A stretch of 64,000 bases of DNA from Ignavibacteriales bacterium (lineage in GTDB: Bacteria; Bacteroidota; Ignavibacteria; Ignavibacteriales; Melioribacteraceae), in contig JAPLFF010000003.1 of the NCBI GenBank assembly GCA_026390775.1, forward strand, positions 615,858 to 679,857. Direction: 5' to 3'. Positions 8,927-17,826 of the stretch are shown piece after piece (position 1 is the first letter of the stretch; every line of letters starts with the position of its first letter). Below the pieces are notes generated by a model, which was not told the DNA's origin, did no database searches, and saw nothing but the letters and a program-made list of their open reading frames with translations. The translations under genes and the position numbers were made by a program.

Positions 8927-9369
8927 GTTTTTTCTACTAATCCTTTAGAAAGATTTTGTAATTTTTGCACAAGAACATCTTCAACTTTTTTCATCTTTTT
9001 TCTTTTTGCTAAAGTAACGTCATCATAACCTGCCATATGAAGGATTCCATGAATTACTAATCTTAATATTTCATTGTTAAGTGTTACATGATACTTCTTA
9101 CTGTTCTCAAGAGCATCATCAATAGAAATAAAAATTTCGCCGTCTAAATTATTCCTTTCATTCGAATAATCAAAGGTGATTATGTCGGTGTTGTAATTAT
9201 GATTCAAATATTTTTTGTTTATTCCCAGTATCGTTTCAGATGGAACAAAATTTATTTCAAGTACAGATACATTGATTTCAAGTTCATTACATAATAGTAC
9301 AACTATTCTATGCAACGATCTTTTATTTATTTTAATTCCCTTCTCAGTGTATATAAATAAATTCTTCAC
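8923..9369 (-). CDS. ybeY: Endoribonuclease YbeY (rRNA maturation factor)
   Basis: Metal-dependent RNase used in 16S rRNA 3'-end processing and ribosome quality control, 148 residues. The NTDIITFDY-type segment (here YNTDIITFDYSN) and DGEIFISIDDA are typical. The zinc motif reads HGILHMAGYDD: His107 and His111 are present, but the third ligand position is Asp117 where E. coli has His. An Asp here is also known from relatives in Bacteroidota-like phyla, so activity is still likely. It follows the S41 protease gene by 24 bases. Confidence 0.88.
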   Translation of the reverse strand: MKNLFIYTEKGIKINKRSLHRIVVLLCNELEINVSVLEINFVPSETILGINKKYLNHNYNTDIITFDYSNERNNLDGEIFISIDDALENSKKYHVTLNNEILRLVIHGILHMAGYDDVTLAKRKKMKKVEDVLVQKLQNLSKGLVEKT

Positions 9370-9393
9370 GTTCTTTTTACTCTGTTGGATATA

Positions 9394-11001
9394 TTACTTT
9401 GAAAACCCGCTTAACTTCTCAGCTTCGTCGAATAATGAAGCTGCTTTCTGAAATTGATGATCTGATTTTAACAAAGTTAAATACCAGCCGTTATTCTTAA
9501 AGAGATCACGCGCAATAAATGCTTTTAATCTTTGTCTAATATTTTCTTTATCCTCTTCATAACCTTTAGCATCATATTTCACTTTTAGTGATTCCGCATA
9601 CTTAACAAAACTTTGCATCTGTTCATTACTGATCTGAAATTCATTTTCGAACTTTCTAAGATCACTGGAGTATTTTTCTCTGAGTACTGTGCCGTCTTTA
9701 TCAAGAAATTTTCTTACAAATTGATAGTAAACATTATTCTTTCTTAACTCTGCGGAATAATTGGAAACTGTACCGGGTTCTACAATATAATCCGGAGTGA
9801 TACCGCCGCCGCCGTATACAGTACGTCCGTTCTTAGTCTTAAATTTTGGTTTAGTAGAATCCTTTTCTGTTTTGTGATCAACATTATCTCCTTCAGTTTC
9901 TTGTCTATCCATTACCTCTTCATAGTATTTATTCTTGTCTTTATAATCTCTCTGAATTTGTCTTCCCGAAGGTGTAAAATATTTTGCAATTGTTATTCTA
10001 ACTGCAGAGCCGTCTTTTAATTGTATTGGTGTTTGCACAAGACCTTTTCCAAAAGTTGTTTCACCAACAATTAAACCTCTATCCCAATCCTGCACAGCGC
10101 CGGATACAATTTCGCTCGCTGATGCAGAACCGCGATTTACTAAAATTATTAACGGAATTTTTTCATATGGATAAGATCTTCCGGCATGATATTCTTCGCT
10201 TGATTGTTTTGATCTACCTTTATTATAGACAATCATCTTATTGCCATCTATAAATAGATCAGCGACATTAGATGCTTGTACTTCATATCCGCCGGGATTA
10301 TTCCTAAGATCGAGCACTAATCTCTTCATTCCTTTTGATGTAAGATCCTGGAGCGCATTTACCATCTCTTCAGTTGTTGTTTCTGAAAAGCGTGTAAGAT
10401 TTATATAACCCGTTTCGTTATCATACATTAATGAAGCATCAACAGAAAATAAATTTATTTTATCACGTGTAACTTTAAATGTTGTTACTAATTTCGAACT
10501 TGGTCTGAAAATAGTCAGATCCACATTTGTTCCTTTACTGCCGCGTAATTTTTTTATTACATCTTCGTTTTTCCAGCCGATACTACTTTTACCATCTATC
10601 TTAACAATACGATCGCCTGAAATAATTCCTACCATTTCACTCGGTCCGTTTGTAATTGGTGATACAACAGTGATCGTATCATTTACAATTTGAAACTCAA
10701 CACCGATTCCCTCAAAATTTCCTCTGAAAGATTCTTCTTCGGCAGTTTGATCTTTTGCAGAGATATAAACTGTGTGCGGATCTAAACCGCTGAACATTCC
10801 TTTAATTGCATCTTCCGTTAATTTTTTCGAATCAACTTTATCTACATAATAATCTTCAGTGAATTCCATTACATCGCTGATCTTCTTTAGCTGCTTTTTA
10901 CTTTCAGAAAATGAAACGACATCGCTCAGTTTCAAACCGATAAATAAACCTAAAAGCAATCCAACAATTATGTACGGAAGATGCTTACTTATATTTTTCA
11001 T
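9394..11001 (-). CDS. C-terminal processing peptidase (S41, PDZ domain)
   Basis: Periplasmic serine protease of the CtpA/Prc type, 535 residues. An N-terminal signal anchor (about 9-28) is followed by a helical region, a PDZ domain (about 85-170, GIGVEFQIVNDTITV through DRIVKIDGKS), and the S41 domain. The catalytic serine lies in NRGSASASEIVSG and the general-base lysine in TTFGKGLVQ. A family-typical insert GRTVYGGGGITPDY follows. The long C-terminal helical tail is usual in this phylum. Likely substrates are tails of envelope proteins; the specific one is unknown. Confidence 0.92.
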   Translation of the reverse strand: MKNISKHLPYIIVGLLLGLFIGLKLSDVVSFSESKKQLKKISDVMEFTEDYYVDKVDSKKLTEDAIKGMFSGLDPHTVYISAKDQTAEEESFRGNFEGIGVEFQIVNDTITVVSPITNGPSEMVGIISGDRIVKIDGKSSIGWKNEDVIKKLRGSKGTNVDLTIFRPSSKLVTTFKVTRDKINLFSVDASLMYDNETGYINLTRFSETTTEEMVNALQDLTSKGMKRLVLDLRNNPGGYEVQASNVADLFIDGNKMIVYNKGRSKQSSEEYHAGRSYPYEKIPLIILVNRGSASASEIVSGAVQDWDRGLIVGETTFGKGLVQTPIQLKDGSAVRITIAKYFTPSGRQIQRDYKDKNKYYEEVMDRQETEGDNVDHKTEKDSTKPKFKTKNGRTVYGGGGITPDYIVEPGTVSNYSAELRKNNVYYQFVRKFLDKDGTVLREKYSSDLRKFENEFQISNEQMQSFVKYAESLKVKYDAKGYEEDKENIRQRLKAFIARDLFKNNGWYLTLLKSDHQFQKAASLFDEAEKLSGFSK

Positions 11002-11009
11002 TATATCCT

Positions 11010-12518
11010 TTACTTTTGGGGACGCATTTGTGGGAATAAAATCACATCGCGGATGGATGGTTGATTTGTTAGAAGCATAATTAATCGGTCAATCCCAACT
11101 CCAAGTCCGGCGGTTGGCGGCATTGCATATTCAAGTGCACGCACAAAATCTTCATCAATCTGATGAGCTTCTTCATCACCGGCTTCTTTCATTTTTGCTT
11201 GATCTTCAAATCTGGTTCGCTGATCAATCGGATCGTTTAATTCTGTGAACGCATTACATATTTCACGACCGAGAACAAATCCTTCAAATCTTTCAACAAG
11301 TCCTTTTCTCGATCTGTGTTTTTTTGCAAGTGGTGAAAGTTCTACGGGATAATCTGTTACAAAAGTTGGTTGAATTAATGTCGATTGAATTGTTACTTCG
11401 AAAAGAAGATCAATCAATTTACCTTTGTTTTCTCCGCCTTCCATTTCAACATTTTTTGTTTTCAATAATTTTATCAACTCTTCATTTGATGCTAGAAGAA
11501 CATCAATACCAACTTTTACTTTTAATTCATCAACCATGGAAATTCTTTTCCACGGTGGATTGAAATTGATTTTGTTTCCTTCAATTTCAAATTCTGTTGT
11601 GTTAAAAACATTTTTAGCAATATTAGAAACCATATTTTCTACGAACGACATCATCCAGAAATAATCTTTGTATGCAACGTACAGCTCAAGCATTGTGAAT
11701 TCCGGATTATGCGTTTTATCCATTCCTTCATTGCGGAAGTCTTTTGATATCTCATAAACTCCGTCAAATCCTCCAACGATCAAGCGTTTCAAATAAAGTT
11801 CATCTGCAATTCTAAGATATAGGTCTATATCAAGAGCATTGTGGTGAGTAGAAAATGGACGGGCTGTAGCGCCTCCGTATAACGGCTGTAGTATCGGCGT
11901 TTCAACTTCAACTAATCCGTTTTCATCTAAATATTTTCTAATCTCGGTTACAACTTTCGATCGTGTTTTAAAAACCGATTTAACTTCCGGATTTAAAATT
12001 AAATCCAGATAACGCTGGCGGTAACGCATTTCTTTATCAGCAAACTGATCATGCACAACTTTATTTCCGCTTTCATCAGTTGTCTCTTTCGGAATTGGAA
12101 GCGGTCTCAATGATTTTGACAGAAGAGTAAACGACTTAGAATGAACCGAAATTTCTCCGGTCCTTGTTTTAAAAACAAATCCTTCTACTCCAACTATGTC
12201 GCCAATATCAAGAAGCTTAAATACTTCGTAAGATTCTCCAACGTCGTCTTTCTTTAAATAGATCTGAAGCTTACCGTCTTTATCCTGAATGTGTGCGAAA
12301 GATGCTTTTCCCATTCTGCGTATAGCCATAATTCTTCCGGCAACTTTAACATCTTTGTTCTCATACTTTTCAAAATTGTTTTTGATGCTTTCCGAATAAT
12401 TATCAACTTCAAAACTGTAAGCAAACGGCTGAATACCTTTTGACAGCAATTCTCTCAACTCGTCATGTCTTCGTTGTATGAGCGCATTAGGATCTAATTC
12501 TTGATTTATTGGTTCCAA
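11010..12518 (-). CDS. lysS: Lysyl-tRNA synthetase, class II
   Basis: Charges tRNA-Lys. The 502-residue protein has the N-terminal OB-fold anticodon-binding domain (about 55-165) and the class II catalytic domain. Motif 2 is FRNEGMDKTHNPEFTMLE; motif 3 is GLGVGIDRLIMLL near the C-terminus. Length matches bacterial LysS. It lies 8 bases upstream of the S41 protease gene and 39 bases after dacB. Confidence 0.97.
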   Translation of the reverse strand: MEPINQELDPNALIQRRHDELRELLSKGIQPFAYSFEVDNYSESIKNNFEKYENKDVKVAGRIMAIRRMGKASFAHIQDKDGKLQIYLKKDDVGESYEVFKLLDIGDIVGVEGFVFKTRTGEISVHSKSFTLLSKSLRPLPIPKETTDESGNKVVHDQFADKEMRYRQRYLDLILNPEVKSVFKTRSKVVTEIRKYLDENGLVEVETPILQPLYGGATARPFSTHHNALDIDLYLRIADELYLKRLIVGGFDGVYEISKDFRNEGMDKTHNPEFTMLELYVAYKDYFWMMSFVENMVSNIAKNVFNTTEFEIEGNKINFNPPWKRISMVDELKVKVGIDVLLASNEELIKLLKTKNVEMEGGENKGKLIDLLFEVTIQSTLIQPTFVTDYPVELSPLAKKHRSRKGLVERFEGFVLGREICNAFTELNDPIDQRTRFEDQAKMKEAGDEEAHQIDEDFVRALEYAMPPTAGLGVGIDRLIMLLTNQPSIRDVILFPQMRPQK

Positions 12519-12557
12519 TATTCCTCCAAAATTATCTTCCTTAAAATATTTTACGAA

Positions 12558-14066
12558 TTAATTTCTAATAAAATTTACGAGACGGTGACAAACATTATCC
12601 TCTATATAATTTGCAAGTGCCGGCGGAACTAAATAATTATTGACCAGCATAGAAAAAACAAGCTGCTCGCCGGAAACTGTTTTTAAATAACCAGAAAGTG
12701 CGGAGACATTATTGTTGTATCCGGCTTTAGCTCTAACGTTGTTTTCAGCAGAAGTTTTTTTCATTCTGTCAATTAATGTCCCATCAACTCCTGCTATCGG
12801 TAATGATTCATAAAATTGTAAGAACTCATCGCTCTTATTCATGTATGATAAAAGATTTACAATCTGCCTTGGCGTTACCAAATTTAATCTTGATAAACCT
12901 GAGCCGTCTGCCATTACCATATTCTCCGGATTAATTCCCATCGTATTAAAAAAATCATTGCACGCTTTAACTCCGTTTTCTATTGTACCGAAATTGTAAA
13001 TCTCAAGACCAATTGTTTTGAGAATCTGTTCTGCATAAAAATTATTGCTGTTCTTATTTAATTCTTTAAGGATCATTTTTAACGGAACAGATCTGTGTGT
13101 AAAGATCGGAGTAAGATCATCGGATGGAATATTTTTTTCTGCACTGTCAATTCCGCCAATCCTTCCTTTTATAATAATTCCCTTTTGTTCTAACACTTCT
13201 TTAAGAACTGTTAGGAAGAACATTGTAGGATCAGTTATTGAAACATGCTCGCTAATCGGTTTGGAATCTTTTTTAATATTGCCGGTTACACTAATTAGAT
13301 TTGTCCCGCGCAGTCTGCGAACGGAAACAGATTGTTCCGAATTCTCATCAACAGTAATTACTTTTGGCGCAAGCTGAACAAATTTAGTATCCGGAATAAT
13401 AGAAATTTTTGCCGGATAATTAATTTCGCTTGGATCAATCTTTATTTCAATACTGTTATCGTCAAAACTTAAAGCGCCGCTCGGAGCTTCGAACCAGCTT
13501 GATTCGTAATCAAGCGTCCAACCTTTTCCGAGTCCTACATTATCGAAGTAAGAATCATCGCCGTAAATATTTCCTGTTATTGCCCAGATACCTCTTGCTT
13601 TAAGCGAGTCAGCCCAATCTTCAAAAATTTTTGTCCGCGAACCTTCATAAAACCGGTTTGATATTGTAGGATCTCCAGAACCTTGTATGATCAAATCTCC
13701 TTTAAGTAAACCTTTTTCGATATCTCCGTTCACGTAAAAATTTGTTTCATAAGTGAAATCGGAACCGAGCAGAATTATTGCAGCAGCGCCTGTAAATAAT
13801 TTCATGTTAGAAGCAGGAATAAAAAGTTTATCGGCGTTCCGTTTGTAAATTACCTCTCCTGTCTTCAAAGATTTTATCATTACACCCCAAACAGCATCGC
13901 TGAAATTCTTATCGTTGAAATAATCATCAAGTTGATCACGTAATTCTAAGAGAGAATTTAAACTTTGTCCGCTCTTCTTTTCATTTAATGAATCTTTCTG
14001 CTGTGAGAATAGAATTGAGGTGAAGACGAGCAGAACAAGAAATATTTTACTTACCGTATTTATCAT
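12558..14066 (-). CDS. dacB: D-alanyl-D-alanine carboxypeptidase/endopeptidase (PBP4, S13)
   Basis: Periplasmic penicillin-binding protein that trims or opens peptidoglycan cross-links, 502 residues. It has a cleavable signal peptide (about 1-22), the SxxK motif PASNMK with Ser86 and Lys89, an SNN motif in NKNSNNFYAEQ, and the third motif as KAG in VRAKAGYNNN, where most relatives have K-T/S-G. The large domain insertion between SxxK and SxN typical of PBP4 is present. The start overlaps the pseudouridine synthase gene by 20 bases. Confidence 0.92.
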   Translation of the reverse strand: MINTVSKIFLVLLVFTSILFSQQKDSLNEKKSGQSLNSLLELRDQLDDYFNDKNFSDAVWGVMIKSLKTGEVIYKRNADKLFIPASNMKLFTGAAAIILLGSDFTYETNFYVNGDIEKGLLKGDLIIQGSGDPTISNRFYEGSRTKIFEDWADSLKARGIWAITGNIYGDDSYFDNVGLGKGWTLDYESSWFEAPSGALSFDDNSIEIKIDPSEINYPAKISIIPDTKFVQLAPKVITVDENSEQSVSVRRLRGTNLISVTGNIKKDSKPISEHVSITDPTMFFLTVLKEVLEQKGIIIKGRIGGIDSAEKNIPSDDLTPIFTHRSVPLKMILKELNKNSNNFYAEQILKTIGLEIYNFGTIENGVKACNDFFNTMGINPENMVMADGSGLSRLNLVTPRQIVNLLSYMNKSDEFLQFYESLPIAGVDGTLIDRMKKTSAENNVRAKAGYNNNVSALSGYLKTVSGEQLVFSMLVNNYLVPPALANYIEDNVCHRLVNFIRN

Positions 14067-14760
14067 AAATATTTTTTATCTCTGGTTGAGATAATTTTCT
14101 ATAACCGCCTTTTGGAATTCCTTTTACTGTAAATCCGCCGAAACTTTCCCGGTCTAAATCATCTACAAAATATCCGAGCGCAAGAAACATATTTTTTACA
14201 AAATGATTTCTTCCTTCAACTGTTGTTACAACCAATTTGTCGTAACGGTTTTGTGAGACAAATTTAATTGCTTCAAAACGGCTTCTTCTTCTATCAAGAG
14301 AAATTCCTTTGAGCAGCTTAAGTTTATCTTCTTCTTGAAGCGGTTTATTCAAAGTTACTTTGTATTCCCGCGGAACATGATTGCTCGGATGAGTAAGAAA
14401 ATTTGTAAAATCGCCGTCGTTAGTTAAAAGAAGAACGCCGGTTGTGTCGTAATCCAATCTTCCCACGGGAAAAATTTTTTGGTTTGTATCTATAAGATCA
14501 AGAACGGTCTTTCTTCCTTTATCATCATCCGTTGAAGTGATAATTGCTTTCGGCTTGTTCAAAAGGAAATAAACTTTCTTCTGCGGTTTTATTTTTTCTC
14601 CGTCTAAGGCAATTTGATCAGTCTCAGGATCAAGAAAGAAAGCAAGATCAATAACAGTTTTTCCGTTTACCTGAACTCTGCCTTCTAGAATAAACTCTTC
14701 GGATTTTCTTCTTGATGCAATCCCGCACTCGGAGAGAAACCTATTCAATCGTATTTTCAT
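14047..14760 (-). CDS. Pseudouridine synthase of the RluB/RsuA family
   Basis: Makes pseudouridine in rRNA. The 237-residue protein has an N-terminal S4 RNA-binding domain (RLNRFLSECGIASRRKSEE) and a catalytic domain with Asp103 in GRLDYDTTGVLLLTNDGD. The order scpA-scpB-rluB is common in bacteria and supports RluB over RsuA. It overlaps scpB by 20 bases and dacB by 20 bases, indicating tight translational coupling. Confidence 0.9.
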   Translation of the reverse strand: MKIRLNRFLSECGIASRRKSEEFILEGRVQVNGKTVIDLAFFLDPETDQIALDGEKIKPQKKVYFLLNKPKAIITSTDDDKGRKTVLDLIDTNQKIFPVGRLDYDTTGVLLLTNDGDFTNFLTHPSNHVPREYKVTLNKPLQEEDKLKLLKGISLDRRRSRFEAIKFVSQNRYDKLVVTTVEGRNHFVKNMFLALGYFVDDLDRESFGGFTVKGIPKGGYRKLSQPEIKNIYDKYGK

Positions 14761-15433
14761 TATCTTCTTCTAATTCTGATTCTATTTCGCTGTCTCGCTC
14801 AAGCTCAGACTGTAATTCTTCTTCTTCAGCTTTTTCTTCCAAACCGCTCATCATTATTCTTCGTTTCTGTTCAAGGAAATCTTCATCTTTCATTATCTCT
14901 TCAATCTCACGCGGTTTTGGCAAATCGCTTATCTGTTTCAATCCAAAATATTTTAAAAATTCATCGGTAGTTACATAAAGAAGAGGACGGCCGACAGTCT
15001 CTGCTCTTCCGGCAATAGTAACAAGATTTTTTTCCAATAAAGTATTGAGAGTATAATCCGAATTCACACCGCGTATTGATTCCAATTCCGGTTTAGTAAG
15101 CGGCTGTTTGTACGCTATCATTGCAAGCGTTTCAAGTGAAGCGGGACTTAATCTTCTTTTTGTTTTTTCTGTTGAGAGATATCCAACATACTTTGCATGG
15201 TCCGGTTTTGTTGCGTGGATATAACCGTGTGCGATCTTCAAAATTGTAAATGCAATTCCGTTCTGATCATATTTTATATTTAACTCATCAACGGTTTTTT
15301 CTATATCATCTTCAGTGATTTCACTATCCGATCCGTCAATTTCTTTGATCGCATTAATAATTTCAAGCGGAGTCAACGGATCATCTGAAGCAAAGATCAA
15401 TGCTTCAATAACCGAGTTGTAAATATTATCCAT
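14741..15433 (-). CDS. scpB: Segregation and condensation protein B
   Basis: Kleisin-associated winged-helix protein of the SMC-ScpAB condensin complex, 230 residues. It has VIEALIFASDDPLTPLEI at the start and two winged-helix units; SPASLETLAMIAYKQPLTKPE and GRPLLYVTTDEFLKYFGL are family hallmarks. The tail from about residue 195 is highly acidic and low in complexity. The SMC partner is not in the window; scpA is directly upstream with an 8-base overlap. Confidence 0.95.
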   Translation of the reverse strand: MDNIYNSVIEALIFASDDPLTPLEIINAIKEIDGSDSEITEDDIEKTVDELNIKYDQNGIAFTILKIAHGYIHATKPDHAKYVGYLSTEKTKRRLSPASLETLAMIAYKQPLTKPELESIRGVNSDYTLNTLLEKNLVTIAGRAETVGRPLLYVTTDEFLKYFGLKQISDLPKPREIEEIMKDEDFLEQKRRIMMSGLEEKAEEEELQSELERDSEIESELEEDNENTIE

Positions 15434-16145
15434 TTGCTAATCCATAAATGATAAAATCATTTAGTTTATTTGATGCACGCAAACCAATCTTACCTGCTTT
15501 AACCATTTCCAGCATTGCAATAAAAGTAACTACAATTTTAATTTTTTCACGCAGATCAATCATTAATTCAAGAAAACCAATTTGATTATTTTCTCCGAGT
15601 TTTGCGGAAATATAATCCATCTGCTCGTCAATCGTTATATTCCACTTTTTAATTTGATGAACCGGTTCAGCAGGTTTATCAAGTAAAACTTTTTTGAATG
15701 CTTTTATCAAATCATAAATTGTAATATTCTTAAGAAGAACACCGTAATCTGTTGTCGTTTGTTTCGGATCTTCATCAAAATTACTGCGGTAATTATATTT
15801 TCTCTGGTTCGCTTCCATATAAGAAAGTTCTTCCGACATCTCTTTATATCTTTTGTACTCAAGAAGCGCTCTAACCAATTCAGCACGCGGATCAACTTCT
15901 TCCCCTTTCTCATCAATTTCTTTGGGCAGCAGCATTCTAACTTTAATCTGCATCAGCGTAGCAGCCATCAAAATAAAATCACCGGCGACTTCAAGATCGA
16001 GTTGTTCGAGAAGATGCAGATATTCCATAAACTCTTTCGTAATCTTTGAGATTGGTATATCATAAATATCCAATTCATCTCTTCGAAGAAAGAAAAGAAG
16101 CAGATCAAGCGGACCTTCAAAATCTTGTAAACTTATTTTATACAC
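15426..16145 (-). CDS. scpA: Segregation and condensation protein A
   Basis: Kleisin subunit of the bacterial SMC complex, 239 residues. The N-terminal signature FEGPLDLLLFFLRRDELDIYDIPI and the helical LDLEVAGDFILMAATLMQIK segment are typical, and the C-terminal winged helix closes the protein. It starts right after trpS (stop and start are one base apart) and overlaps scpB, so trpS-scpA-scpB-rluB is probably one transcript. Confidence 0.95.
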   Translation of the reverse strand: MYKISLQDFEGPLDLLLFFLRRDELDIYDIPISKITKEFMEYLHLLEQLDLEVAGDFILMAATLMQIKVRMLLPKEIDEKGEEVDPRAELVRALLEYKRYKEMSEELSYMEANQRKYNYRSNFDEDPKQTTTDYGVLLKNITIYDLIKAFKKVLLDKPAEPVHQIKKWNITIDEQMDYISAKLGENNQIGFLELMIDLREKIKIVVTFIAMLEMVKAGKIGLRASNKLNDFIIYGLANG

Positions 16146-16146
16146 A

Positions 16147-17133
16147 TTAACCCATTTTCATTTTTTGATGAACTTCGTTCATTGTCTGCTGTGCAATTAC
16201 TTTAGCTTTTTTCTCGCCGTCATTCAAAACATCTTTAACAAGATTAAAATTCTTCTCGTAAGTTTTTCTTTTTTCAAGTATCGGCGCCAATATTTGATTG
16301 ATCTTTGAAGCGCAATTTAATTTACAATCAACGCAGCCGAGCACGCCGCTTCTGCAGTCTTTTTCAATTAGCGGAATTTCTTCCGGATTAAATTTTTTGT
16401 GATAAGTAAATACCAAACAGACTTCCGGTCTTCCCGGATCGTTCTTTCTTAATTTCTGCGGATCGGTTACTGCTTTACGCAATTTTTGTTTTACTGTTTC
16501 AGCATCATCAGAAAGTAAAATTACATTGCCAAGCGATTTGCTCATTCTATGACCGTCTAAACCCGGCAGGCGCGCAAAGTTTGTTACCATTCCTTCAGGT
16601 TCAGGAAATACCGGATCATTAGGAGCGTACTGCGTATTAAATCTTCTTGCAATTTCACGAGTGATCTCGATATGCGGAAGCTGATCTTCACCAACAGGAA
16701 CTGCATCGCCTTTGTATAACAAAATATCCGCCGCTTGAAGTACCGGGTAACCGAGATGTCCGTAAACTAAATTCTCAATATTCAGATCGCGCACTTGCTC
16801 TTTAACTGTAGGATTTCGTTCAAGCCGTGCTTTTGTGATCAGCATAGAAAAAATTAAAAACAGTTCAGTATGCTCTTTGATCTGCGATTGCCTGAACATC
16901 GGCGATTTTTCGGGATCCAAACCTGCTGAGAGCCAATCTGTGACCATTTCAAGTGTGTTCTGGTAGATCTCTTCGGTAGATAGATCAGTCGTTAAAACAT
17001 GATAATCTGCAACAAGATGATAATTCTGATATTCATCCTGAAGTTTTATCCAATTTTCCAAAGCGCCTACATAATTGCCTAAATGCAATTTGCCTGTAGG
17101 ACGCATTCCGCTAAGAATTCTTTTCTTTGCCAT
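16147..17133 (-). CDS. trpS: Tryptophanyl-tRNA synthetase
   Basis: Class I synthetase for tRNA-Trp, 328 residues, normal length. The HIGH-type motif lies in TGKLHLGNYVGAL and the KMSKS-type motif in GHRMSKSLGN. ADYHVLTTD, DQLPHIEITREIARRFN and a C-x2-C-x3-C cluster in the C-terminal third (GCVDCKLNC) are present; the cluster recalls iron-sulfur or zinc-bearing TrpS variants. It heads the tight scpA-scpB string. Confidence 0.96.
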   Translation of the reverse strand: MAKKRILSGMRPTGKLHLGNYVGALENWIKLQDEYQNYHLVADYHVLTTDLSTEEIYQNTLEMVTDWLSAGLDPEKSPMFRQSQIKEHTELFLIFSMLITKARLERNPTVKEQVRDLNIENLVYGHLGYPVLQAADILLYKGDAVPVGEDQLPHIEITREIARRFNTQYAPNDPVFPEPEGMVTNFARLPGLDGHRMSKSLGNVILLSDDAETVKQKLRKAVTDPQKLRKNDPGRPEVCLVFTYHKKFNPEEIPLIEKDCRSGVLGCVDCKLNCASKINQILAPILEKRKTYEKNFNLVKDVLNDGEKKAKVIAQQTMNEVHQKMKMG

Positions 17134-17191
17134 AATAGGATTTTATTGAAATTTAATTAGATGTGCAATAATAATGAAAAATTAGTTCAAT

Positions 17192-17701
17192 TTACGATTG
17201 GAACAGGTACTGTTTCCATGATTCATCTAAACGTCCCGCGTTATTCCTAATAAACATTATATGGTTAGGTGCATACGGTTTAATTTTCATTTTCAAGTGA
17301 GCTTCATCAGGAGTGCGGTCTCCTTTTCGATTATTACAAGGAAGACAAGCCGCAACAAGATTTTCCCATGTATCATCTCCGCCTTTTGATCTTGGAACAA
17401 CATGATCAAGCGTCAACGGAAGATCGGCTCTGCCGCAATATGCGCATTTATGTCCGTCACGTTTCATAATATTTCTTCTGGTTAGAATAATTTTTTTGTA
17501 AGGTAATTTTATATAATCATTAAGCCGGATAATACTTGGCCATGGGAAAGCTTTGTAAACTGTATGAATGCTTTTTTTTTCGTTATTAACTACAAGTTCT
17601 GCCTTACCGAGAAAGATAAGGACAACAGCTTTTTTTACATTGCAGATAGTTAGCGGTTCATAGCTTTGATTGAGGAGTAAAACTTTAGCGTTAAGTGATC
17701 C
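17192..17701 (-). CDS. HNH endonuclease; start codon apparently lost by a one-base shift
   Basis: A small HNH nuclease-like protein of the kind often annotated as an HNH endonuclease near housekeeping genes. The HNH core is complete: RDGHKCAYCGRADLPLTLDHV with its CxxC pair, then CLPCNNRKGDRTP. The open frame extends upstream of the internal ATG at 17465-17467 with family-conserved sequence (KVLLLNQSYEPLTICNVKKA, then PWPSIIRLNDYIKLPYKK), back to a stop at 17729-17731. In that whole stretch there is no ATG, GTG or TTG. An ATG at 17701-17703 is one base out of frame; one added G just after it would give MGSLNAKVLLLNQ. Either a sequencing error in a G run or a recent frameshift explains this. 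Coordinates give the conserved frame. Confidence 0.8.
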   Translation of the reverse strand, partial: GSLNAKVLLLNQSYEPLTICNVKKAVVLIFLGKAELVVNNEKKSIHTVYKAFPWPSIIRLNDYIKLPYKKIILTRRNIMKRDGHKCAYCGRADLPLTLDHVVPRSKGGDDTWENLVAACLPCNNRKGDRTPDEAHLKMKIKPYAPNHIMFIRNNAGRLDESWKQYLFQS

Positions 17702-17826
17702 ATTTGTTCCGAATTTCCGTTCGAAGACTTACCTCCAATTATAAAACGATTTATTGTTGGTTTAATATCTCACCTTAAAACACGTTGCAAATATCGTAAT
17801 TACATCCAAATAATGAAAGTCTATTG

